A stretch of 64,000 nucleotides of DNA from an uncultured Microbacterium sp. (GCF_947488465.1 NZ_CANKZA010000006.1:124001-188000); one strand, 5' to 3'. Counted from the stretch's first letter, positions 50,821 through 59,753 are shown. The notes: generated by a model from the letters alone, not told the origin. Translations and numbers: made by a program.

Positions 50821-51624
50821 CTATGGGGTCAGGAAAAGCATGAGGACGAGAGCGATCAGGAACACGCTCTGTGCACTGTGCGCGATGATCCCGATGAGGG
50901 CGCTCTGGTACCGGCGAGATGGTAGCGAAAGGATGAATGTGTCGATCAGGGTGATCGGGATCATCCACGGGACATGGAGGTGGTAGAGGGCAAAGATAAC
51001 TCCGTTGGCGATCCAGTCCCACGACCCGAAAACGCCCTGCATGCGAGGGAGCAAGTACCCGCGGAATAGCAGCTCCTCACCCAGCACGGTGTTGAAGACG
51101 AAGAAGGCCAGCAGGACGCCAAGCCAGAGCCAGGAGCCGGAGAGGGTCGCCTGCCCGTCGGGGGAGCCGAGGAAGTCACCGAAGTCGCGTCCCTCGGCGG
51201 GGGCGATCTCGAACGGAAGGAACTCCTCTAGAGCGAACGCCACGACGACGATCGGGACGACGAGCCAGGCGCGCCCCCCACGGCGGCCGGTTTTGGGGTT
51301 ACGGGGTGCGCGCAGCCAGAGAACGTCTCGAACGACGGACCACTTCAGGGTTCGCTGCTCTCGGTAGACGAGGATCAGAACCAGCGCGAACTGCCAGACC
51401 AGTCCCGCGGTCAACAGCAGGATGAGGGTCTGCGCGAGGGCGAGGGGTGAGCCCCAGCCGGCTGCGAGCCACGGCGCGATCAGCCACGCAAGCACGGCCA
51501 TCGGAAAAGCAGCCGCCGACCAGACTCCGATCACGCCGACGAGGGTGAGCTGCGGTATCGGATTCTCGATTCCAGCGGACCCGGCGCCGCGACAGACTGA
51601 CTCAGCCTGATCTGTGGATCTCAC
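50821..51624 (-). CDS. CPBP family intramembrane glutamic endopeptidase
   Basis: This 267-residue membrane protein has about seven helices and the CPBP/Abi (Rce1-like) motifs: EELLFRGYLLPRM in the first conserved segment, FALYHLHVPWM in the second, and IIAHSAQS in the third. The Glu pair and the two His residues form the active site. Family members process prenylated proteins or bacteriocins, or give self-immunity. No bacteriocin gene is evident here. The following ~270 bases to the next gene hold only a hairpin. Confidence 0.85.
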   Translation of the reverse strand: MRSTDQAESVCRGAGSAGIENPIPQLTLVGVIGVWSAAAFPMAVLAWLIAPWLAAGWGSPLALAQTLILLLTAGLVWQFALVLILVYREQRTLKWSVVRDVLWLRAPRNPKTGRRGGRAWLVVPIVVVAFALEEFLPFEIAPAEGRDFGDFLGSPDGQATLSGSWLWLGVLLAFFVFNTVLGEELLFRGYLLPRMQGVFGSWDWIANGVIFALYHLHVPWMIPITLIDTFILSLPSRRYQSALIGIIAHSAQSVFLIALVLMLFLTP

Positions 51625-51767
51625 GGTTTGCTTCTTTCAGGCGACACGACTGCGCCGCCGACGAGTGACGATTTGAGGAGCGAGCGGGCTCTCCAGCTGC
51701 TGCTGTGCGTGACCCCGGGTCACGACGGAGTGTGCGCGACCGGCCACCCGGCCGATCAGCCAGACCG

Positions 51768-51797
51768 ACCGGTGGGGCCGTGGAAGGCCCCACCGGT
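51768..51797. terminator. Perfect 12-bp hairpin
   Basis: ACCGGTGGGGCC / GGCCCCACCGGT with a six-base loop lies 96 bp past the DUF6326 stop on the minus strand, between two minus-strand genes. It lacks a T-run but is a likely actinobacterial terminator. Confidence 0.65.
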
Positions 51798-51892
51798 CGG
51801 CGCAGTTGTCGTCTGTGTCTCGCATCAGGGAGCGTGTCCGCGCGCCACGCGTATGACTGTGGACGGGCCAGGGACTGCTCTTGAGTTCACGC

Positions 51893-52384
51893 TTACTGCG
51901 GGGTCCGAGCGGCCTCACGGTCCGGGCTGGTCGTCATGATCGCCGACGGTGCGGTGCGGGGCCAGGTCCAGGCGTATCTCAGGATGAGGGCGAGAAGGAT
52001 CAGTTCCAGTGCGACACCCAGGAGGTAGAAGTACATCCACGACTCGCCCAGCTGGCCCACTGCGTTGAAGGCGGCGAAGGGGACTTGTAGCGAGGCCACG
52101 ATGAGGTTCGTGATGCGGTTGGCCCGGGCGGGCAGCGTCATCGACAGCACGACCATGAAGATCGGGATCGCCAGGAGAGTCAGCGCCGTGATCGCCCACG
52201 TCGGGGTGATGTCGAACTCCCAGACGACGCCGATAAGGATGTCATCGACTACGCCGGGCTTGTAGAAGGCGAGGATGTCGACATAGACGTACAGGAACAC
52301 GAAGCTCGTCCACGCGGCGGCGAGCTTGGCTTGAACCGGCACACCCTGGTCCAGCAGTGCGGTGGTGGGTTGACGTTTTCTCAT
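51893..52384 (-). CDS. DUF6326 family membrane protein
   Basis: This 163-residue protein has four membrane helices: AWTSFVFLYVYVDILAFY, ITALTLLAIPIFMVVLSMTL, NLIVASLQVPFAAFNAVG, and FYLLGVALELILLALILRY followed by AWTWP. The start at ATG 52384 has AAGGAG seven bases upstream; the frame is open further but that part is not membrane-like. The pattern fits DUF6326, of unknown function, often near DUF2306 or two-component genes as here. Confidence 0.78.
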   Translation of the reverse strand: MRKRQPTTALLDQGVPVQAKLAAAWTSFVFLYVYVDILAFYKPGVVDDILIGVVWEFDITPTWAITALTLLAIPIFMVVLSMTLPARANRITNLIVASLQVPFAAFNAVGQLGESWMYFYLLGVALELILLALILRYAWTWPRTAPSAIMTTSPDREAARTPQ

Positions 52385-52652
52385 CGGATACTCCTTCGAT
52401 GTAGTGAGGATTGGTTTGTCCGCGGTCGCCGGCTGCGACCGCCGCGCTGCCCGAAACACACGACATTCGGTGCGCCAAAGCGGCGGTCGACGGCCGCGGT
52501 CATGGTCGTGTGGGTTGTCATAACTCGATGTTCGCCGGTTCGGGGATGCGCGTCATCGGCCAGGAGGCCCGGATTGGGTCAGCCGAAAGTACCGCTCTGA
52601 ATCCGTGCTGAGGACCGATGTGTGGGGCGCTCGGTCAGGCGAGCATCGAGGC

Positions 52653-53351
52653 ATGTCGCATCAAAGGACGGACACGGGGACGATTGCCGAGCAGAAGAAG
52701 GAGCGGCATCGACCGAGGAGCGGATGGCTCGCGATCACCGGTCTCCTGCTGCTCAGTGCACTCCCTGTGCTCGGCGGTGTGCTCAGCCTGCGAGAGGTGA
52801 GTGCCGGCTCCGAAAGCACACTGCTCTCGGCCTCAGCGGTGGCGATGGTTGCGCACATCGTGGCGATGAGCGTGTACTGCCTTCTCGGCGCATTCCAGTT
52901 CTCTCCGGTACTGCGAACTCGGCGTGGTTGGCACCGCATCGCCGGCCGTGCACTGATCCCCGCGGGATTCCTCGCGGCACTGTCCGCCGTCTGGCTCGCG
53001 GTCTTCTTCGGTGGCCCGGCTGATGAGCTCGCACTTGCGATGGTCCGCCTCGTCTTCGCCGTCGGGATGACGGTGTTTCTCGTGCGGGGAGTGATCGCGA
53101 TCACTCGTCGCGACTTCGTCGCGCACGGAGCATGGATGACGCGCGCCTACGCGGTCGCTGTTTCCGGCGGAACCCAAGCTCTCGTCTTCGCGCTGTGGAC
53201 GATCCCGATCGGCGAGGTCGACGCGTTCGGCGAGACATGGCTTGTTGCCACGGCCTTCGTCATCAACAGTGTCGTCGCCGAATCGCTCATCTGGCGGCGG
53301 TCCCGCCGGCGGATGAGCGGAGTCGTGCGCCGGGGTGCGCCTGTACTCTGA
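52653..53351 (+). CDS. DUF2306 family membrane protein
   Basis: This 232-residue protein has about seven helices. Conserved parts are GAFQFSPVLRTRRGWHRIAG (a QF...R..HR..GR pattern), AITRRDFVAHGAWMTRAYAV and the W residues in the final helices. The HR and HGAWM motifs are hallmarks of DUF2306, a family with weak relation to haem-binding membrane proteins. The start ATG is 52653. Its end overlaps the region of the histidine-kinase start, so it may be in the same operon. Confidence 0.78.
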   Translation: MSHQRTDTGTIAEQKKERHRPRSGWLAITGLLLLSALPVLGGVLSLREVSAGSESTLLSASAVAMVAHIVAMSVYCLLGAFQFSPVLRTRRGWHRIAGRALIPAGFLAALSAVWLAVFFGGPADELALAMVRLVFAVGMTVFLVRGVIAITRRDFVAHGAWMTRAYAVAVSGGTQALVFALWTIPIGEVDAFGETWLVATAFVINSVVAESLIWRRSRRRMSGVVRRGAPVL

Positions 53352-53355
53352 CGGG

Positions 53356-54480
53356 GTGACCGGGCTCTGGCTTTCCGTGTGGAATGCGCCGAGTGCCGCG
53401 CCCCCTCCGCCCCGCCGCGTCTGGCGGGATTGGGTTCTCGTGGCACTCCTCGCGGTGCTGGCGGTCGTCGAGGGCATCCTCAGAACCGACCACTCTCAGC
53501 CGATGCTCGCGGTGATCCCGCTGCTCGCCGTGGTGCCGACCGTGCTGTGGCGTCGCACCCGGCCGCTGCTCATGCTCGTGATCGTGTTCGTCGTGACGGT
53601 GCCGACCGACGTGCTCCTGCCCGACTCGACTCTCTACACGAGCCTGTTCGTCACAGTGATCATCTACGCACTGTTTCGATGGGGTTCCGGGCGCGACTTG
53701 GTGATCGCGTCGGCCATTCTTCTCGCGAGCCTCGGACTGTTCTTCGTTCGCGGAAGCGGTCTCGACGACCTGATCGGCGGGTTTGCGCTGCTGCTCACGG
53801 TGTCGCTGCTCGGCATCGCGTTTCGCTACCGCGCGGGCTCTCAGCAACGTCGGCTCGATCGCATCCGGATGCTGGAACGCGAGCACCTTGCCCGTGACCT
53901 GCACGACACCGTCGCCCACCACGTTTCGGCAATCGCGATCCGCGCGCAGGCGGGCCTCGCGGTGGCGGAGCGAGACCCGCGCGCAGCGCAGAATGCCCTC
54001 GGTGTGATCGAGGTGGAAGCAGCGAAGACCCTCAGCGAGCTGAGGTCGATGGTTCGGGTGCTGCGGCAGGGCGAGACGGCGGAGCTGGCACCGAGCCCGC
54101 GTCTGGGTGACATCGAGCAACTCGCCGGATCGAGGCCGGACGGCGCGACAGTGACGGTGAAGGTCGCAGGCGACGACGCCGGCATCCCGCCCCCCGTGGC
54201 CGCCGCGGTATTCCGTCTCGCGCAGGAGTCGGTGACCAACGCCCTCCGTCACGCGCGGCATGTCACCCGTGTCGACGTGCTCGTCGAGGCGGACGAGGGC
54301 GGGGTGCGATTGAGCGTAGTGAACGACGGAGACGTCGCGGCGTCTCAGGCGCCCGGATTCGGCATCATCGGCATGATGGAGCGTGCCGCCCTGCTCGGCG
54401 GCACCTGCCAGGCCGGCCCGGCACCCGGCGGCGGTTGGACCGTCACCGCGGTGCTCCCTCGTGTTGGATGGGCACCGTGA
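53356..54480 (+). CDS. Sensor histidine kinase, NarL-partner type (HisKA_3)
   Basis: This ~374-residue kinase has five to six membrane helices in the first 150 residues and no extracellular sensor domain. The cytoplasmic core has the phospho-His in EREHLARDLHDTVAHHVSAI and an ATP-binding domain with AVFRLAQESVTNALRHARH (N-box) and PGFGIIGMMERAALLGGT (G-box). It autophosphorylates and passes phosphate to the response regulator, whose ATG lies inside its 3' end. The start GTG is 53356 or 53335. Confidence 0.88.
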   Translation: MTGLWLSVWNAPSAAPPPPRRVWRDWVLVALLAVLAVVEGILRTDHSQPMLAVIPLLAVVPTVLWRRTRPLLMLVIVFVVTVPTDVLLPDSTLYTSLFVTVIIYALFRWGSGRDLVIASAILLASLGLFFVRGSGLDDLIGGFALLLTVSLLGIAFRYRAGSQQRRLDRIRMLEREHLARDLHDTVAHHVSAIAIRAQAGLAVAERDPRAAQNALGVIEVEAAKTLSELRSMVRVLRQGETAELAPSPRLGDIEQLAGSRPDGATVTVKVAGDDAGIPPPVAAAVFRLAQESVTNALRHARHVTRVDVLVEADEGGVRLSVVNDGDVAASQAPGFGIIGMMERAALLGGTCQAGPAPGGGWTVTAVLPRVGWAP

Positions 54481-55157
54481 CCATCCGCGTGCTCATCGCC
54501 GACGACCAGGAGCTCGTGCGCACCGGGCTGAGCATGATCCTCGGCGCGCAGCCGGACATCGAGATCGTGGGTCAGGCAGTCGACGGCAACGAAGCGGTCG
54601 CCCTCGCCCGCAGTTTGCGACCGGACGTCTGCTTGTTCGACATTCGGATGCCGGATCTCGACGGCATCGAGGCGACTCGGGTGCTCGCCGGCCCGGGCGT
54701 GGCCGACCCGATGGCGGTCGTGATCATCACGACCTTCGACCTCGACGAGTACGTCTTCGCGGCGCTGCGCGCGGGCGCGAAGGGCTTTCTGCTCAAGGAC
54801 GCCGGGTCGGCGTTGCTTGCCCAAGCGGTCCGCGCTGCCGCGAGCGGTGATGCCCTGATCGCCCCGAACGTCACGCTCCGGCTGCTCGCGGCCTTCGCCG
54901 GAGCGGAGCCCGCCGCACCTCCGCCGCAGCCGGTCGAGCCTCTCAGCGACCGTGAGGAGCAGGTGCTCACGAAAGTCGCGCTCGGCCTGAGCAACAGCGA
55001 GATCGCGAGCGAGCTGTACATCACCCTCAGCACGGTGAAAACACACATTGCGAGCCTCATGACCAAGCTCGGCGCCCGCAACCGCGTCGAAATCGCCATC
55101 TGGGCGCATCAGACGGGGCGGACGCGCACGCGAGCCACCGGCGAAGGGCCTCCGTAA
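54468..55157 (+). CDS. Response regulator, NarL/LuxR type
   Basis: This ~229-residue regulator has a receiver domain (IRVLIADDQELVRTGLSMIL with the acidic pocket, phospho-Asp in LRPDVCLFDIRMPDLDGIEA, later Lys in GAKGFLLKDAG) and a LuxR-type DNA-binding domain (PLSDREEQVLTKVALGLSNS, ELYITLSTVKTHIASLMTKL). It overlaps the kinase gene by 13 bases or, from GTG 54477, by four. Its target genes are unknown but may include the neighbouring membrane proteins. Its stop lies at the truncated end of an IS3 element. Confidence 0.9.
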   Translation: MGTVTIRVLIADDQELVRTGLSMILGAQPDIEIVGQAVDGNEAVALARSLRPDVCLFDIRMPDLDGIEATRVLAGPGVADPMAVVIITTFDLDEYVFAALRAGAKGFLLKDAGSALLAQAVRAAASGDALIAPNVTLRLLAAFAGAEPAAPPPQPVEPLSDREEQVLTKVALGLSNSEIASELYITLSTVKTHIASLMTKLGARNRVEIAIWAHQTGRTRTRATGEGPP

Positions 55158-55602
55158 CCGACGGGTATGACCGTCCCTCACGACACACAGGTACGCCCAC
55201 CCCTCACCGGTCCGCAGATACGTGATGTCGCTGAACCAGGCAAGATCCCGCCCGCCCTGGTCGAATTGACGCTCGACGAGATCGGGAACAGGGAACGGAT
55301 CGGCGCCACGCACGGTGGTCGGCGGATGCCAGGTACGCGGGCTGATGCCCGTGATTCCGTCGGACCGCATAAGTTTCGCGACCGTCTTGCGCCAGGATCC
55401 GCGGGGCCCCATACGTGCCGTCAGAGGCGGCATGAAACCCACGAATCTGAACGGTCAGCTCCGCGGCCCGCTGCTGCCGCAGCGACGGGCCCGCAGCCAG
55501 TCGGGCACGCCATTCGTAGAACCGGCGTCGGTCGACGCCGAGGAGCCGGCACATGCCGCTGATCGTCATCATCGTGTCGTTGGCCTTCTCCGCCTCGATC
55601 AC
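55158..55602 (-). pseudogene. IS3 orfB remnant (frameshift, deletion, truncation)
   Basis: The minus strand starts well (TISGMCRLLGVDRRRFYEWR, DGTYGAPRI), then shifts frame near 55395 into RKTVAKLMRSDGITGISPRT, PVPDLVERQFDQGGRDLAWF and SDITYLRTGEGWAYLCVVRD before ending in the response-regulator gene. About a dozen codons are lost at the frameshift, and the catalytic C-terminal part is gone. The transposase is dead. Confidence 0.82.
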
Positions 55603-55910
55603 CGCGAACCGTTCCTCGGGTTCTGCTTCGATGCGAAGAAGGCCGCCGCTTTTCCCAGTAACTCGTTATCCATCCGCAGCTCCTGGTTCTCGCGGCGCAA
55701 CCGTTCCAGCTCGGCACGCTCGTCCAACCCGAGCGGCGCTTCCCCAGGATCGGTGCGCGCACGCTCCGCGTGCACCCACCGGCCCAGCAGCTGCTCACCG
55801 ACCCCGATCTCGCGCGCGACGACCGCGACCGGCCGTCCCGTGTCGATTACCAGCCGGGCCGCCTCACGGCGATACTCCGGCGTATACGTCTTCCTGCTCT
55901 TCGTGCCCAT
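55599..55910 (-). CDS. IS3-family transposase OrfA (helix-turn-helix)
   Basis: This 103-residue protein starts at ATG 55910: KSRKTYTPEYRREAARLVID, PVAVVAREIGVGEQLLGRWV, then a leucine-zipper-like stretch (LERLRRENQELRMDNELLGK). This is the intact upstream frame of an IS3-type transposase. OrfB, normally joined by a programmed frameshift, is broken, so the protein is probably without function. Confidence 0.85.
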   Translation of the reverse strand: MGTKSRKTYTPEYRREAARLVIDTGRPVAVVAREIGVGEQLLGRWVHAERARTDPGEAPLGLDERAELERLRRENQELRMDNELLGKAAAFFASKQNPRNGSR

Positions 55911-55981
55911 CACGGACATCCTCCCCGGCAAGACCGCAATCACGCGGATCCCGCCTGGTCAGTGTCCGGAATCAGGGGTCA

Positions 55982-56419
55982 ACCTCATTCTCGGCGAGGG
56001 TCAGCGTCGCGCCCACGTTGATCGGCTAGCGCGAGAAGAGCAACTGAATCAGCCGGGGGTCACCTGGGGGTCACCTGACGCAGAAGCGGAACCACTGAGC
56101 GACGCGAACACCATCGAAGGTGGATCAAGCTAATAGCTCCCGGTCAGGGCTTTTGTGGCGGAGACGGAGAGATTTGAACTCTCGGTTCCCAAAAGGGAAC
56201 TCCACCTTAGCAGGGTCAAATTGGCCTTCTGGGACCCGGATACTCCGACGACGGTCCCGCCGCGCAATACCGCGGATCTCCTGCTTTACCTGGCGATTCC
56301 TGCCCCCCGGCCGGTCGCACGTGACGCACTCTATTCACTCCATCTGCGCTGGAATACCCCCTGCCCCGAGTGCTCGGGGACCCCTGGGGGACCCCTGGTC
56401 GTCGATCAGATCGCCCACG
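55982..56419. other. Junction region with tRNA-Ser fragment and repeats
   Basis: No complete gene is visible. A plus-strand frame ending at 56133 (RRAHVDRLAREEQLNQPGVT...) may be the tail of an integrase or another lost gene, but it is too short to assign. It is followed by the tRNA-Ser 3' fragment, GGCGATTCCTGCC, and a 19-bp GGGGACCCC-type repeat that also occurs at 60902-60920. Confidence 0.45.
56156..56213 (-). repeat. 3' fragment of tRNA-Ser(GCT), likely att site
   Basis: On the minus strand CTGCTAA (anticodon loop, GCT) is followed by a long variable arm (GTTCCCTTTTGGGAAC), a T arm (GAGAGTTCAAATCTCTC), the acceptor strand CGTCTCCG and CCA. The 5' half of the tRNA is absent. A 3' tRNA end alone is the typical scar of a tRNA-targeting integrase. 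A shorter copy lies at 60993-61013. Confidence 0.7.
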
Positions 56420-57049
56420 TCAGTCCACCTCCATAACAGGGATGAACGAGGCGAGTTCTCTGGGGTCACGAGTCCGATCGTACGCGCGGAGCAGGTCGAT
56501 GTACTGACGCTTCTCGACGTTCCAGTCGTACGTGAGAAGCCCGTCGGAGGCATCCTGCGCAGCAAAGAACACCAGATCCGCCAGCAGCCTGGTCACGCGA
56601 CCATTGCCGTCTACGAAGGGGTGAATCCGGACCGCCTCCGCGTGGACGGCGATACCCAGCTCACGAGCCGACCAATCTTCGGTGTGCTCCCATCGATACA
56701 CGATGGTGTCCAGAGATTGCCGCAACTCGACGGCGATCTGGACCGGGTCGATGCCGACGCTCTTCTCCGTGAGTCGATACACGCCCGCCCAGGTCCAGAT
56801 GTCTCCATACAGTCGGCGATGAACCTCACGGATGAACCCGTCCGTGAGTAGCTCCGACAACGCCACCCGCCCCTCGACGACGACGGCAGCCAGAGCGAGG
56901 CTCACCTCGTCACTGATCTCCTGCTCGACGTCGTACACGTCGGCACGCTGAGGGTCATCACCCAACAGGGCGCGCGCAGTCGGTGTCAGCGCGTCGGCCT
57001 CGTCCGGTTCGAGCGGAGTCTCCCCATACCCAGGGTCGAGAGAAGTCAC
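56420..57049 (-). CDS. Fic-domain protein (probable AMP-transferase toxin)
   Basis: This 209-residue protein has the Fic core: TDGFIREVHRRLYGDIWTWA, GVYRLTEKSVGIDPVQIAVE and the active-site loop HPFVDGNGRVTR, with catalytic His and all phosphate-binding residues intact. Fic enzymes transfer AMP from ATP to target proteins such as gyrase. The GTG start overlaps the stop of a 49-residue gene upstream (GTGA), the usual order of antitoxin then toxin. No inhibitory SxxxE(G/N) helix is evident at its own ends. It converges on the att-like region. Confidence 0.85.
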   Translation of the reverse strand: MTSLDPGYGETPLEPDEADALTPTARALLGDDPQRADVYDVEQEISDEVSLALAAVVVEGRVALSELLTDGFIREVHRRLYGDIWTWAGVYRLTEKSVGIDPVQIAVELRQSLDTIVYRWEHTEDWSARELGIAVHAEAVRIHPFVDGNGRVTRLLADLVFFAAQDASDGLLTYDWNVEKRQYIDLLRAYDRTRDPRELASFIPVMEVD

Positions 57050-57195
57050 GCAGAGTGGCGCGCCGCGAGAAACCGCGCCGCCTTCTCCGAACGCACGTGA
57101 CCTGCCGGAACCGAGCGACGCTCGAGCGCAGCACTGGAACGAGTGGACTTCTCCACGGCACGACGAAGCGCCTCACGAGTAACCTGCTTCGCCAT
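57046..57195 (-). CDS. Small basic protein, probable Fic antitoxin
   Basis: This 49-residue helical protein begins AKQVTREALRRAVEKSTRSS and ends AARFLAARHSA. It starts at ATG 57195 with GGAGG nine bases upstream, and its TGA overlaps the GTG of the Fic gene. It contains SAALE, which fits the [S/T]xxxE core of the inhibitory helix of Fic antitoxins, although the usual following G/N is R. It could be an antitoxin of the VbhA/FicA kind; this rests on position and that motif. Confidence 0.55.
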   Translation of the reverse strand: MAKQVTREALRRAVEKSTRSSAALERRSVPAGHVRSEKAARFLAARHSA

Positions 57196-57340
57196 GCCCA
57201 CTCACCTCCGATAGAACGCTGTGCCCCACCATTCTAGGCGCGCACCGTTCGCAACGACCAGGGTGGACCGGGGCGCCCGCCAGCGGATCCCCGTACGAGC
57301 AATTCCCGCAAGCGGCACGGACTTGCGCGCATTGCTCCGC

Positions 57341-57628
57341 CTACTCAGCGGCGAGGCCAGTGACGGTGTAGACCCGCCTGATCGCGGCGGTCTCCGCTCC
57401 CCACACACTCTCCGCTACTCGCGCCTGGTGCGCGCGGAAAGCGTCTTCGTTGTCGAATCGCTCTGCGACATCCCACACGGGCGACGACCCGCGGCGCGTG
57501 ACCTCGAATAGGAGACATCCAGGTTCGGCGCGGGTCAACAGAACATGCTGAGGAAGCAAGGCCTCCACGACTTCCGATTCCGCGGGCGAGGCGCATACCA
57601 GCTGGCCGGCGAGCGCGACTTCGGTCAT
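57341..57628 (-). CDS. Antibiotic biosynthesis monooxygenase (ABM) family protein
   Basis: This 95-residue ferredoxin-like fold protein has the ABM pattern: LAGQLVCASPAESEVVEALL, LTRAEPGCLLFEVTRRG and WDVAERFDNEDAFRAHQARV. The W-x-x-x-E-x-[FY] and AF-x-x-H elements are diagnostic. Members are small cofactor-free oxygenases or quinol monooxygenases, or degrade signalling molecules. The substrate cannot be told. It is monocistronic within the island. Confidence 0.8.
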   Translation of the reverse strand: MTEVALAGQLVCASPAESEVVEALLPQHVLLTRAEPGCLLFEVTRRGSSPVWDVAERFDNEDAFRAHQARVAESVWGAETAAIRRVYTVTGLAAE

Positions 57629-57806
57629 CCGACCAACCTAGATCACCGGGCGGCTCGTGCTCACCGCGATCCCTCTTACGCGCGCTGCCCGGTGAAGATA
57701 CCTAAACGAGAAACCGCCGCTCAGGACCGGGTGACGTCAACGTATGCGGCTTTGGAAGGATCGCGGGCCCCGCCAGTAACGCGCGGGTGGTCCACGCGGA
57801 CCGGGG

Positions 57807-59171
57807 CTACTCTGCGGCGTTGGCCTCGATCCAGTCCAGCGCAGCTTTTGCTGTGAACTGGCCCCTCGCCGAGCGAAGCACTCCTCGAATGCTGGCCTTG
57901 AGGGTCGGGGTGACGCGTGCTGCCATAAGCATGTGGAATAGGGCGACTGTGTCGAGGACGAGACTTCCGGATGCCTCGACCAGCCCGAGTTCGTCGCCGC
58001 GGACGAGGTCAGCAGGTCTGGAGTCCGGATCGCGCTCCGCGAAGTGGTTGGCGATCAGCCAGAAGTTCGGGATCGGCTGACCGGGGTTGTCCGCGACATA
58101 CTTGGTCACGAAACGCTCCGTCGTCATCAGCTTGACGCCCTTGACGCCTTTCGTTGTGCCGGTCGCATCGCCGATCACCATCCAGGTCGCATCGGCGGAG
58201 TCTCGAATGCGGAAATCCTCCCGAGGCTCACGCGGGTCCCACTGAAGGTCCATGTCCTCCACATCGAAACCGAGCTCCACGAGAGCGTCGCGGACCTGCG
58301 CCTGAAGATCGAGGTTCTGGCCAGCTATCAATAGACGCTCGTTTTCCGCAGTGGCCGCGCGCAGAGCAGCCAGGTCGCGCTCCAGCGCCGACAGGCGCTC
58401 CTCGTGTGCCAACTGCGCCGCCGCGAAATCGTCCAGCTCGGCTGCGATCTGCGCGGACTTCGTCGTTTCCGCGGGAGTGAACCACTTGTCGGCGTCGAAC
58501 CAGTCGGGCGCACCGAAGTAGGTCTCCGGGTCGAGTCGGTGCCACTCGGCGAATGCCAACCGGAACCACGGGCGAATGTCTGGTACGTCATCGGGTACGA
58601 CCCACACTGAGGAGCCAGGAACGCGCTCGTATTTGGCGGCGTACACCATATCGTCGGGGCCGATCAAGAAGGGCTGAAGGGTGTCCTCGTCGCCGCCGAG
58701 ACCTGGTCCGGAGCCCGTCGTCTTGAGCCCGTGCTGCTCGTCACGCGCAGCGACTGCCGGAACCAGCTGTTGCCGGACTAGGAACTCCAGCTCGTCCGCG
58801 AGGCCGTCTGAAATGGTCGCCCTCCTGCCCTTCGCGAAGTGTGGTCCGAGTGCTCGAATGTACGTCTTGCTCCCGTCTTCCAGGACGTCCTGGAAGCTTC
58901 CGTCACCTGTCAGAAGAACAATTGCGTTGAGGTGCACAGGAGCGTCTCGACGGGTGAACCCATCCCCCGAGCCTCCGAAGAAGCGCCGCCCGAGGTGCGA
59001 GGACAGCACGATTGCGTCCCACTCGCTTGCGTGCACTTCATCAATCGACGAGATGACTCGCGTACTCCCGGCTAGCCCTTCAAGCGCGGATACAGCAGCC
59101 TCGGGATCACCCCCAGGCAGCATTACCAGTACTCGTGGACGCGGCGATTCGTTAAGGTCCCTATCTGTCAC
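57807..59171 (-). CDS. Uncharacterised 454-residue protein, receiver-like N-terminus and coiled coil
   Basis: The first ~110 residues look like an alpha/beta domain (RVLVMLPGGDPEAAVSALEG, DEVHASEWDAIVLSSHLGRR). The middle (FRLAFAEWHRLDPETYFGAP) precedes a coiled coil (ELDDFAAAQLAHEERLSALE, RDLAALRAATAENERL). The C-terminal ~150 residues contain DFRIRDSADATWMVIGDATG and GVKGVKLMTTERF, a D...K-rich pattern that might be a restriction-like nuclease fold. I do not recognise the family. It is divergent from the 80/309-residue gene pair across a 311-bp gap. Its setting suggests a defence or element-maintenance role. Confidence 0.6.
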   Translation of the reverse strand: MTDRDLNESPRPRVLVMLPGGDPEAAVSALEGLAGSTRVISSIDEVHASEWDAIVLSSHLGRRFFGGSGDGFTRRDAPVHLNAIVLLTGDGSFQDVLEDGSKTYIRALGPHFAKGRRATISDGLADELEFLVRQQLVPAVAARDEQHGLKTTGSGPGLGGDEDTLQPFLIGPDDMVYAAKYERVPGSSVWVVPDDVPDIRPWFRLAFAEWHRLDPETYFGAPDWFDADKWFTPAETTKSAQIAAELDDFAAAQLAHEERLSALERDLAALRAATAENERLLIAGQNLDLQAQVRDALVELGFDVEDMDLQWDPREPREDFRIRDSADATWMVIGDATGTTKGVKGVKLMTTERFVTKYVADNPGQPIPNFWLIANHFAERDPDSRPADLVRGDELGLVEASGSLVLDTVALFHMLMAARVTPTLKASIRGVLRSARGQFTAKAALDWIEANAAE

Positions 59172-59483
59172 GGTTCGAGAGTAGCGGCGGCGGCACTGCG
59201 GCCTCTTGGATTAGGCCTCAAAGCGAACTTGCGCGGCGACTTGGCACTCACTGCGATCGAGACGTCCGATGCAGCGGCATTCCTCGCCACGACGTCCGGT
59301 ATCCACCAGACGAGAATGACTCGGTGAGCGACTGCGCCCGATCCCCATGCGGGTACTGCGCGATTGAGGGACGTTGCCGTGCACAGAGAGATTCCACGTG
59401 CGCAGAGAAATTCCGGTCGTGATGCAAGCCGTTTGCCCACACGGCCTGCTCGTGGCGTCGGTGGCGGCCGATACATTCCATTT
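59172..59483. promoter_or_regulatory. Divergent intergenic region with a tandem 19-bp repeat
   Basis: No gene is seen. Two direct copies of GC(A/G)CAGAGA(A/G)ATTCC lie 19 bp apart at 59381 and 59400, about 80 bp upstream of the 80-residue gene. They would sit on the same face of the helix within two turns and may be an operator for the genes on either side. Confidence 0.4.
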
Positions 59484-59726
59484 ATGGCACAGACGCAGAT
59501 CGAGCGGTATCGACAGCATGAGGTGTGGGACGTGATCGATCTCAAGCGCGGCGCGCTCGAGACGGTCAAGTACTCCCAACAGGCCCTCGAGCAGCACCGC
59601 CTCGAGGTCATCACCATGCTCGAGGCCGCAGCACGGTCTAGGTCGAACCCACAACCGACGCTCTACGACGACATTCTCGACATCATCCGCGACAACTTGA
59701 ATCAGCTCGCCACGGACGAGCAGTAG
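59484..59726 (+). CDS. Hypothetical 80-residue helical protein
   Basis: The sequence begins AQTQIERYRQHEVWDVIDLK and continues YSQQALEQHRLEVITMLEAA and LYDDILDIIRDNLNQLATDE. It is helical, without a membrane segment or cysteine. Twenty-seven bases separate it from the 309-residue gene, so the two are likely an operon. The family is unknown. Confidence 0.6.
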   Translation: MAQTQIERYRQHEVWDVIDLKRGALETVKYSQQALEQHRLEVITMLEAAARSRSNPQPTLYDDILDIIRDNLNQLATDEQ

Positions 59727-59753
59727 TTCCGATCCTGGTCGCAGCAGTCGTAC

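Larger units (their letters stand above)
55158..55981 (-). mobile_element. Truncated IS3-family element
   Basis: The left-inverted-repeat-like end TGACCCCTGATTCCGGACAC (minus strand, starting at 55981) precedes orfA. The other end is lost within orfB, at or just past the stop codon of the response regulator. Confidence 0.75.

Noticed and set aside
51625..51892. Small ORFs between the CPBP protease and DUF6326 genes
   Set aside because: They have poor composition and cross the perfect 12-bp hairpin at 51768-51797.
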